Shown here in pieces: positions 39,016 to 48,757 of a stretch of DNA of 64,000 nucleotides. The stretch's first letter is position 1. Every line of letters begins with the position of its first letter. The translations under genes and the position numbers were made by a program. This stretch comes from Lamellibrachia satsuma (Eukaryota > Annelida > Polychaeta > Sabellida > Siboglinidae). The DNA lies in assembly GCA_033239005.1 (NCBI GenBank), contig BSQZ01000070.1, positions 3,030,617 through 3,094,616 on the forward strand, read 5' to 3'. Below the pieces are notes generated by a model. It saw only the letters and a list, made by a program, of their open reading frames with translations. It ran no database searches and had not been told where the DNA came from.

Positions 39016-42000
39016 CTTGGTTGGGAAAAATGTCTTCTAGCAAAAGAAAAGAAGCATTAACACACCTGGACATTAACACACCTGGACATATGTACCAGAA
39101 ACAAGACTCTTCATTGCTCAGCCTCTTGAGTTATACTGACACGTTTGTTTCACAAGCTTGGCTACAATTCAAGTAAGCAACTACTGTGAACTGTCCTATG
39201 ATGCATATGCCTTCAACTGTGCAATGAAATTACCATTGTTGCTATCAAAGCCAGCCAAGCCACATTATAATAAATAGCAACAGCTATAAGACATCCTGGC
39301 AGTTTCCACATCATTTCTGTTCATAACGCTGCCATTGTGTCAACTAGACTCTCCAGTCTTTGTGAAAAAACAGTGAAGACTTCTCCTGCACACATTTGTG
39401 AAAAACCCACCACAACTTTACACCTTCCCACGGTAGACAATGCGACCGAAAACAGAATTTGTCTGTTTGTCTGAAAACTCCAAGCCACATATACCAACAG
39501 GCCTTACTTATTGGCCATATATAACCATGTGGTGTCATGTGACTCACAATAATTCATAGCTATTCTTTACCAGAATTTCAGACAAGAGCTGGTAGGATGA
39601 GACCTGTGCAAACAAGTGAAAGTGTCACACAGGCCCCATTGTGTTGACTGTCATTCAGCTGGCGATGTGTCAGTCAGCTGGTTATTGTGACGCTAACTCT
39701 AGATGCATGCACACATTACATACAAATGACATCAATATTGTAGGCACTGTCAACTTGTCAAGGCTGAGCAAACCAGAAACCAGACTGCCACAGCAGCACA
39801 CCTCTTTCAATATTAGGCTTCATTGAAAGTAGCGCTCATGGGTTATTTGAAAATTAGATTGCATTGCTCAAATTCTACTACTAAAAATCAACCAATGTCT
39901 CAAAATATCATGCTATCTGAAATATTATTTAGATATCGAAAGAAAAAGTTATTATGTTTCTAACTTTAACACTGAAGTGGCATGTAGGAACAATGCATCT
40001 CAGTACAGTGTATTACCAATACTGGCAGTCAACGCTGTATAAGGCAGGACATCGTTTAACTTACATTAATTACATAATTCTAATTTGTGGTCAAATTTCT
40101 GAGATGTCGGTCAAATTTTTATCTGTCAGTGGCATATAAGATCAACAAGTAGAAGATATGTATGTAGTAAATTGGACTCTGGTTTTATCAATCACATTTT
40201 ATAATGTCAGTTTATGAATGCACCACAATTTATGGATACTGAATACAATGTAAGTGGATAAAGTGTGTGAACTTTGACCGAAACAGCAACAAACATTCCA
40301 GTGATTAAAAATGACAGAAACCAAACCAGAGATAGCATTAACTTATCTCAAGTTCGCTTATTGTACGTAGCAAGTAGGGGTGGACTAGTAGAGCCGCCAC
40401 AAGCCTTATATGGAGTAAGTACCATGGTCACCAGATGGGGCACTTTTTCTGCCAACATCTCCGTCCACACATCTCATTTGGTAGGCACTAAGATACCATT
40501 ATTTATTACCAATACCAAACATTTAAATTGTCTTGGCACTTCAGTTGCCTTCACTACTTTTATACTGTTCTCACATCAGCTGGAACACGAGCAAAGTAAA
40601 CAGGAACCCTGGCAAAGTAGACCAGTGAAACACAAATGGACGGTTTATTTCTACTTCAGCATGTTGACAAGTAACTTCAAAGAAATCTTATTTGAAATTG
40701 CACCTTCAGATCAGAATTTCACTACACCGAATCAACCCATGAGAAGTCTCTCATTCACCAGGCATAGGTGAACTTGATCTGTCAATTAAATGAAACACTT
40801 CAACTTACTCAACAATCAGTCAGGAAAAAATGAATTTTAATTGGATTCTGTCACACACAGAACTTAATCACTATAACTCCAGGATTGCTAAGGTGTACAA
40901 GTTATATGGTGCCTGCTTATTGGGCTAATAAAAGGATTGTTGACAATTTAAATATAAAGGTTTCTTACAACTTAGAGTGTTCCGGTATACATATATAATA
41001 TATGGAAAGAGAGGTCTCTCATTCACCATGGAAGTAAACTGGTTTATCTTAAATATCACAGAGGATTACCAAGTTAGTGGGGGGGTCCAGAGAGAATAAC
41101 AAGGTGCTATCCATCCATGAGGAATAGTTCTCCTAGGTACTATAGTAACTACACCATTCCTGGCCATTTATCTAGTTAAACATCCCGCCCCATTGATGTG
41201 TATAAGTTAAAGTGAGAAGCAGCTGAAGAAAAGATACTTTGCCAAAGGGTCCCTTCACAGCTGCAGACCTTGATATGTTGCCACCTCCTGAACCTTGACA
41301 TGCACAGCAGCAGTATACATGGCTCAATTCTCATTCAGGGTAGCAAACCCCAAAAGAAGTCATAGAGTGGCAACACTACTGACTTCCTACACCTCTATAC
41401 ACCAACTGACTGCAGGCCAGTGATTAATTACACTGGACGTCTAACAATCCATCTCTGACAGGGCACCACTGCAGCAGTTATGTAGTCCCGGGGATGGCCA
41501 GCACAGCTGAATGCATTTCCTGGGAGTCTGGAACATCCAGGAACTTCAGAGGTGTCAATGGAAGACACACTGATTAGTTGTCAAGATTTGATACGTCTGC
41601 ACACTTCAAACATGTAGTTTGTAAGTTCAGTGTTCGAAATTAAGGCCTTTTTTCGGTGGCTGCTGATTCAAAATGCTTCCTGTCGATTCAGTTAGCCAAA
41701 TGCCAAGTTATTGGCCCCACACCACTGATTCATCCCGGCAGCCACTGCTGGCTTGGCCTGTATTAGTGATGTGCATTACAGTACTTTAATACTAATCTAT
41801 GCTAATCCAATATAAAATACATTTGTGACAAACTACTTTTTCCTTGCCAGGAACAGATTGCTGCCAAGACAAAGGCTAAGTCTGCACATGCATGGGAAAA
41901 CCTGGCTTACTTTTTATTACGTATATATTATGGGGCCAGGTCAATTATAAATAGAACTGGGCCAGTAAAAAAAACCTGGGCCAGTTAATTTTTTGCTAAT

Positions 42001-42224
42001 TTCAGACAATAAGTATGTTGCTATTATGGCTTGGTACGAGGCCCATTAATTTTTTATTTTTAATATTATTTCATTTTAGGTACATGTATAAAAAACCTGT
42101 AAATATCAAACTCTTAGACTTACAGTTAGAGTCACATGATTCATTCTTCAACCTGTTAATATCACCAATTATATTCATGTGTACAACATCCCAATCGTAA
42201 ATTCCCCCCACATAGCTGAGTGAT
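39016..42224. other. Intron 1 segment with one unexplained open frame
   Basis: A 165-codon plus-strand frame at 40274..40771 has no domain I recognise, and its composition matches the AT-rich surroundings. Nothing else is seen. Confidence 0.5.
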
Positions 42225-42908
42225 AGCGGGGCGCAGTAGCAGGGTGGATAGAGCACTGAACAGTTAGTCGAGAGTACCATGATGAATAGAGCACTGAACA
42301 GTTAGTTGAGTGGACCAGGGTGGATAGAGCACTGAACAGTTAGTCGAGAGGACCATGATGAATAGAGCACTGAACAGTTAGTTGAGAGGACCATGATGGA
42401 TAGAGCACTGAACAGTCAGTCAAGAGGACTAGGGTGGATAGAGCACTGGACAGTCAGTCAAAAGCACCAGGGTGGATAGAGCACTGGACAGTCAGTCGAG
42501 AGGACCAGCGTGGATAGAGCACTAGACGGCCAGTCGAGAGGACCAGGGTGGATAAAGCACTGGACAGTCAGTCGAGAGGACCAGGGTGGATAGAGCACTA
42601 GACAGCCAGTCGAGAGGACCAGGGTGGATAAAGCACTGGACAGTCAGTCGAGAGGACCAGGGTGGATAGAGCACTAGACAGCCAGTCGAGAGGACCAGGG
42701 TGGATAGAGCACTGGACAGCCAGTCGAGAGGACCAGGGTGGATAGAGCACTAGACAGCCAGTCGAGAGAACCAGGGTGGATAGAGCACTAGACAGTCAGT
42801 CGAGAGAACCAGGGTGGATAAAGCACTAGACAGTCAGTCGAGAGGACCAGGGTGAACAGAGCACTAGACAGCCAGTCGAGAGGACCAGGGTGGATAGAGC
42901 ACTAGACA
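42225..42908. repeat. 38-bp minisatellite from a SINE tRNA-like head, 17.5 copies
   Basis: It begins with GCGGGGCGCAGTAGCAGGGT, a SINE/tRNA-like 5' end. The array proper starts at 42243 and repeats GGTGGATAGAGCACTGGACA plus GTCAGTCGAGAGGACCAG. The last full start is at 42889, exactly 17 x 38 from the first. Each unit corresponds to the D-arm to variable-arm part of a tRNA, so A-box-like sequence is repeated. The repeat supports no protein. Confidence 0.93.
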
Positions 42909-42917
42909 TTAAAAACT

Positions 42918-42993
42918 GTTGGTCCCTTCTACCTCCGGGGTGTCTATATGCCAAGGGAAGTAAAAGATCCCACACAGGGCATAAATGTGTAAC
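42918..42993 (-). repeat. Dispersed repeat family R1, copy
   Basis: On the minus strand: CACATTTATGCCCTGTGTGG, GATCTTTTACTTCCC, GGCATA, GACACC, GGTAGAAGGGACC. The same core occurs at 11352..11440 and 34249..34297, and more weakly at 10898..10945. Here it abuts the amplified SINE head. Confidence 0.75.
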
Positions 42994-43131
42994 CTGTCGT
43001 GGAGCAACAAACTCTAACACACACTGCACCTATTGTGTGTACAAGTGTAGGATGGGCACTGCATTAGCTGCAGCCAAAAAAAACTAGTTCTGATAATGAT
43101 GCCAAATGAAATGAGGGCCTTGTCTAGGTAC

Positions 43132-43134
<3 letters not shown>

Positions 43135-43188
<54 letters not shown>
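43135..43188. repeat. (TA)n microsatellite
   Basis: About 26 TA units between the SINE-head array region and intron sequence. Confidence 0.95.
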
Positions 43189-43190
<2 letters not shown>

Positions 43191-43679
43191 ATGTCATCAT
43201 TAATACATTTGTTTATTATGCATGCAAACATTCCTTTGTACAATACTCAACTGCAACACAAACCACACCTCTCATATCACAGACCCACTAGACCGGAGAC
43301 AATAGACTCTTTATCAAAGTCCAATCAGAACTAATTAATGTGCATATTTTGTCACTATTCAATGGAAATGATGCCCTGTTGAAGAAACAGTAAGCATGTC
43401 GACGAGCTGTGCCACCTTACAAACTGACTACCTGGTACTCATGACGTCTAGATTGTGCCTTACATTGTGGCTTGGTTCATCCATCATGAGCAGTCTATAT
43501 ACCACTGGCCTGGTCATTCTAGTGCTAAGTGACTAATGTTAGTCCACACAGAGTCTTGTGCCAAATTTAGATGTTCTCCTGCAGCGGACAATACAAGCTG
43601 AGTGCTTCATACCATATCAGTAGGAATTCACAGGGAGAAACATATTCTCAGCAGGGGAAAGATGTTACTTTCCCATGGC

Positions 43680-43722
43680 AATTAATGTCATCACTTTAAG
43701 TGGATGTTGTAAGTAAACAAGT
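43680..43722 (+). mobile_element. Possible LINE 3' tail
   Basis: TCACTTTAAGTGGATGTTGT plus AAGTAAACAAG closely matches the 3' end of the LINE fragment ending at 35285 (CACATTAAGTGGATGACAT plus AAGTAAACAAG). The coding part upstream is too degraded to recognise. Confidence 0.5.
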
Positions 43723-46005
43723 AATGTATGCAGTTCATTCTGAAACTGCGGTTAGTGGCGACTGCCTTCCAAGCATTGTGTTGTTTTACTGCTCAAGAAA
43801 TATAATTCGTAGAATGTCCCTGGAAAAAAGGAAGTAAAATTTTATTTTTAGATGGTTTCCTACAATTCTTCACATTCCAGATGTAAATAACATGTCAAGT
43901 CTGACATTTTCTGTGCTGACCACCAAAAACAAAACCATGCTTAGCAGTGTGGACACTTTTGAGAACACGAGAATAGATGCAGTAAACGTCTGATGAAAAC
44001 CACAACCATCGTCACATAACAGTGGTAGGCCTATATCCACAAGAGATACACAGGAGGCAGAAACAAGCAGGAGAGATAGCACCCATATACATTCCACACG
44101 TATCAGTTTTGGCAGGAGTCAGGGCCAAGTCTGAGATCTCTGTACAGGCCCTGTCACAGACTGCAGTAGCTCCCTGCACAAGCCACAGCACAAGAAAGAC
44201 ATACCTTTGTTTATGTTATACTCTGCTAGCACCAAAGATAATCTTGTGGTTCTCCAATCGTGTTTGCTGATCCCCATGTAGAATACAAAAAATTATCAGT
44301 TATCGAACGGAACTATCATGAAACAACTTCAGTGTATTATGCCATAACTGTAAATCTAACCACTTTCATGTCTTATCCAAAAGGCATCGGCATTAAAAAT
44401 TTCATCACAGTTTGCCTATATATACATGCATTACTTTATTTATTATAAACAAATCAATAAAACACCGATGTGAATGTGCAGCTGTCAAATCTTATAAAAA
44501 CTTAATTTATTAAAACTTAAATATCCTTAGTTCTGTTCACCAGATTGTTATGATGCATGGGTCAATTTTGTAATGACACATGATTCAATTACAGGAGAGG
44601 ATATTAATAAACTTGCTTGAACAGCTTAGCCTTTGCAGAACTGTTACATTGTTACATAGAATTTGTGTGTGATAGGGCATTGCACTAAAGTCTGGTACAC
44701 ACCTATCCCACAAGATGCACCAGTCAAAGACAGCTGGCCTGTCAGTCAAAGGTGGAAATACTTGAGACCCTCAGAGCTCTAAATCAACAAATGCTAGTTG
44801 TATCAGTCACTCCTGGTCCAGAGAGAGTTCACTGGTCACACATCCAAGCAATCAGTAATCGCTGTTTTAGTTTTCATTTCAAAGCCCTACTCACTGCCTA
44901 GAGAGACCTGCCTTCTAAATATGCTGTTCTATTAATCATAGTTGTACTCTCTTACTACAACTTATAAGGATTCGATATTAGGAACATCCACTTAAAAGGA
45001 ATAACTTTGAAATCCCAGTTCTGGCCGATACTGTTTTATGTACTCAATACTACTCGTGGAAATAAGGAACATCAGATATATGGAACAGTTTTATAAAGTT
45101 CCAACATGTTCTGTTCGTTGTAGCAAGCTGCAAGAATCTAAATAAGGAGTATGTCAAACAGAACTTTCTATTGTCATGTAGTAAGTATTGAATTTCAAAA
45201 CAACAGGCTGATTTGTTAACTGAAATGTCCTGTCAAATTTGTCACAAATGTCAAAAAATAAACAACTTGCTCTGATAAGGCAATATAACACTCCTGTAGA
45301 AATTCTATATCTAAATATCAATTACAAAATAATTTACATGAACTTTGTTTTCCAAGTTCTCTAGAAAGGCTCATTTTGAACCTGGTGTAGCCTTATGAAA
45401 ACGGGGATCCCTTGATGTGTCTTCAATGTTGGTAACAGCGGTCCAGTTGGAATGTTAAATGATCAACGATATTTGATTACAGGTGCCACCCCAAACAGTG
45501 GTACACAGACATACTGGACTGTAAATCAAGGAGGCTAGTGCAAGCTGTCAAGAAATGCCATCATCTTTGGGAAGATATCTGACTACTCCTGGGAAGAGGT
45601 CAGCAGAGATTAACAAGTAAGGAGAATGGGTGGTTATCCAGGCAGCAAAATCAAAACAGAAACTAAGGAATGCTGGTAGTGCAATCAATCTGCAGACAGT
45701 TGCAGCCATTATGGATGTGGAAACATGGCAGATTGGACTATTAAGTCACAGATAGTTCCACAGTAGCAGTGTTCAGTGCCTAGTAGGCAGCATGCACGGG
45801 GTCATCACCATTGATAAGGTATCTATAACTGCAACAACTGCTACTAGGACTACTATAATTAACTGACCACACACTGTTGAACCAGCTAGGAATTTCTGCT
45901 CAAGAACTGAGTTTTCTGGAGACTAAGCTGTGTTTTGTTCTATTCATCCTTGCTAGCCAGGGTGGTAGTAGTACTACAGTGCGGTTGGTATCCCTGGCAA
46001 ATCAG
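43723..46005. other. Intron 1 segment without recognised features
   Basis: No gene, RNA or mobile-element signature beyond the adjoining annotated repeats. Confidence 0.5.
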
Positions 46006-46320
46006 CTTGTTGAAACGTGAATTTGTCAGTTTATCCTGATGGCTGAATCATTTGTACATCGGCCCACTTACTGTCTTGGTCGTGTTTCTGGGAACTATAC
46101 GTGTTCGCTCCCAAACTTCAAAGAGCATTTCCTGGAAATGGCCATTATTTCCTGTCCAACCCGCTACATAGGGTCAACTACCAATTAAAGTTAAGTTCCT
46201 GTATGCCGGTCTTGTAAATTCCATTGAACAATCTCATTGGTTAACATAGCAACTGAAAAATCAGTGTTTCAACAAGTAGATCTGTCTGGGGTATTGATGT
46301 AGTCAGAAGCCCCTGGTGGC
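46006..46320 (-). repeat. Dispersed repeat R2, copy B, with 11-bp inverted termini
   Basis: Inverted relative of 25914..26195. It also shows CTTGTTGAAAC at 46006..46016 and its exact inverse GTTTCAACAAG at 46266..46276, which would fit MITE ends. Similarity to copy A continues beyond the inner terminus, so the true borders are unsettled. Confidence 0.75.
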
Positions 46321-46999
46321 ATTGACATTGTTTGGTTGGTGACCAATTACTTGTCTACTAACTCTATTTCCGTATGTTGCTTCTGTAAATGGCAGAATTA
46401 TGATTTGTTCCAGCTGTGGTGATTGGATGGAGTAATAAAATCCTGCGCTGCCTCTGGATGCTTTAGAACAGAAACACATCCCATCATGTCATGACTGATC
46501 TACCATCTGTATTCACTGCAATCAATATCCTAATGCTCTAACTTCTAAGCCACATCATGAGATAGTTAGAAATGTTGCTGCATCAGTTGTATGCATGAGT
46601 TCCTTGACGTCTTCATTGATATACAATATGTAGTGAAATAATGTTTTAGTTGCTACTCTTTGCCTTATGTTGAGAGACTTGAGCTTATATACAACTGCCT
46701 TAATTGTTGGTTTTCATGAGTGTGTGAGCGTGTGCACAGGTGTGTGTGCGCACGCGCGTGGGTGTGTATAAACAGTATACATGTGTTTATAACGAATTAA
46801 CATTGTCAACTTAATTATATAGTGTAGCTACATAAATTCAAGATTAACTTTATGCAAGACCAATTAGTGCAAATATCCAGTTGTTTTTACTTGTTTAAAT
46901 TTAATTATGCCAATTTATATGCAGTGCACAGGTACGCCCTCTGGCTATGCTATTTCAGATGAGCGTAGTGTAAAGATGCTGATTGATATCTAGTTTCCA

Positions 47000-47760
47000 T
47001 TTCGAGCTGGCGCGATGGAACGACACCGATTGTATATAGATCGACGTAGGCGTCACTGACTACAATCTCGGTTTGGTTGTTTACACTTTTAGCAGCGACT
47101 GTGGAATATTTCTCTATCCGAGGTGGCTTGTAAGTTGTGTAGCGTCAAAGGGTGCTAGACAGCAATAATTGATGCATGTGCACTGCATAAAGTTCGCAAA
47201 TGTCATCAGACAGCATGCTATCGGTTGTTGTAGGCAGTTACGCCTTGAAAGCAAAATTACACACGTGTGGAGCGAGCGAAGGACGAGTCGGCGCAGTCAT
47301 GCGAGAACGGCATCGGCAGGCGGCCGTGCCAGCGGGCACCGTTACCGCAACGGCGCTAAGCCAACACAGCGGCGCATAGCAATGCCGAAATTGCACGACA
47401 GTTCACCAAGAAACGTTCACAATGTTCCTACCTTAGCAATTCGAACAGTCTGGTTAAAATCGCTGCCTCCTTCAAGTCTAAACCCCCAGGGGCTCCCGCC
47501 CTCCAGGACGACGGTGAAAGCCATACCTCCTCCGTTCGCTTTGGTGGAACCGCCGTTTCGAAGTGGCGACTTCGCGTGGGAATCGAAAGACATTTGTCGG
47601 AAGTGGGACGTTTGTGTCGTTACACCTGGTTTGCTACTGCTCTGTTTGTATTATATGAGTTGTGTCGTGTGGTTTGATGCGCATCCTGCATTCCAGGTGA
47701 ACATGTTCTCATATTTGCTAAGAAGATGCATAAGTTGAGCGTATGTCAATTTCGTTTCCC
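47000..47760 (-). promoter_or_regulatory. CpG-rich promoter/first-exon region of the PDZ gene
   Basis: CpG dinucleotides are conspicuously dense here, especially 47265..47390 and 47500..47600, against a CpG-poor background on both sides. The patch covers exon 1 and the start of intron 1. The transcription start must lie upstream of 47524 on the minus strand. No TATA box is obvious. The GC-rich plus-strand open frame across it (47169..47738) is best explained as the antisense of this region. Confidence 0.55.
47432..47524 (-). CDS. PDZ-domain protein (PDLIM/Zasp-like), exon 1
   Basis: Coding exon 1, 31 codons, read on the minus strand from the ATG at 47524..47522. It translates to a short lead with VVLEG, then PWGFRLEGG and DFNQ. 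PWGFRLxGGxDF is the hallmark carboxylate-binding-loop region of PDZ domains in the PDLIM, Enigma and Zasp/LDB3 families, which sit at the extreme N terminus exactly as here. In those families the PDZ binds alpha-actinin at Z-discs or actin bundles. The exon ends AAG|GTAGGA, a good donor, in phase 0, so it joins the phase-0 acceptor of the exon at 7187..7338. The start context has G at -3 and G at +4. The exon lies in the most CpG-rich DNA of the window, as expected for a first exon. The motif is seen directly; the family name is by similarity, since no LIM domain is visible. Confidence 0.88.
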
Positions 47761-47799
47761 AAACTCCTTGCCATAACACTCCTGCAATGTTTGGCGTAC

Positions 47800-48137
47800 G
47801 AAGTTTGCCAACTCTTACCAGCGAGTTGTAAAAAGTTACATGCTACGAAATGTTATGGTCTACTAGTCGGCTGCTTTGTTTTTCAGACTGACATTGTTCC
47901 TCGACAAACAACTGGTCTCTATGGGTTCCAACCATGCATTTGTTAACATATCTAAAACAAGACAACAACGAAGTTTCCCAACTCTTACCAGCGAGTTGTA
48001 AAAAAGTTCCATGCTATACAATAGTCTACTAGTCGGCTGCTTTGTTTTTCGGACAATGTCAATGTTCCGCGACAAACAACTGGTGACTATGGATTCCAAC
48101 CATACATTCGTTTACTCATTAGAAACAAGAAAACGAT
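47800..48137. repeat. Tandem duplication, about 171-bp period, upstream of the PDZ gene
   Basis: Two diverged head-to-tail copies start at about 47800 and 47971. Both share AACTCTTACCAGCGAGTTG, the segment CTACTAGTCGGCTGCTTTG, then ACAAACAACTGGT and GGNTTCCAACCAT. The duplication begins about 275 bases upstream of the PDZ start codon in transcript direction, so it may include promoter-proximal sequence. Confidence 0.8.
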
Positions 48138-48449
48138 CTCGCAGGTGCATCAATCATCTATCTATATAGAACCGACGACTTTTTTACAATTAAGATACGG
48201 CGTGATATTGCTGAGAGAATGAAGAAGAAAACATAAAAAAATTTCAAACTTTGGAACCACGTTGTTGATCAACGATCGTTTATTTGCAACAATGTAGCAT
48301 TTGTAATCAGTTAAGACTGCTAATTGTCACTTTATTGCGAGCCACAGCGTTATACATGTCAGCCTACACTGTGACACTGTAATCTCTATAACATATTAAA
48401 GAGGAATACGTGGTTGGAGAAGAAAGATGTATTGTAGCCAGAGAGAAGG

Positions 48450-48456
48450 ATGCACA

Positions 48457-48508
<52 letters not shown>

Positions 48509-48522
48509 CACACACACACGAT
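48450..48522. repeat. (CACG)n / (CA)n compound microsatellite
   Basis: GCACGCAC repeats run into a pure CA tract. It lies between the PDZ-gene upstream duplication and the LINE 3' end. Confidence 0.95.
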
Positions 48523-48757
48523 GGCGTATTTAGGGGGTATTGGGTCATGGCCTCCTTGCTTGGACTTTTTTCGTATGTAACATGTTGCGTCACTACGTGA
48601 TAAACCAATGGGTGACTAGGCTTGGCCACACTTTGGTCTCCCCCTTTGCGAGATCCCACAGACGCCACTGCATGCTAGCGGCCACTGCTGCACACGCGCG
48701 CACACTCCCTAAAACGTAGAAGTCAGCCAGTCACCAAACACTTCTCATCACCTCACC

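Larger units (their letters stand above)
7339..47431 (-). other. Intron 1 of the PDZ gene (40,093 bases)
   Basis: Bounded by GT (47431..47430) and AG (7340..7339) on the minus strand, joining two half-PDZ exons in phase 0. It contains no other exon I can recognise on either strand. It is filled with LINE, SINE and MITE fragments and tandem arrays, listed separately. Very long first introns commonly hold regulatory elements, but none can be named from sequence alone. Confidence 0.8.

Noticed and set aside
40274..40771. 165-codon plus-strand open frame
   Set aside because: No recognisable domain, composition like the surrounding intron, and no splice or promoter context. Could be revisited with transcripts.
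47169..47738. 189-codon plus-strand open frame in GC-rich DNA
   Set aside because: It is antisense to the PDZ first exon. The minus strand carries the PWGFRL motif, a start and a phase-matched donor, and the CpG-rich composition alone makes long spurious frames likely.
48450..48668. 90-codon minus-strand frame with Cys-Val/Arg-Ala repeats
   Set aside because: Generated by the CACG/CA microsatellite.
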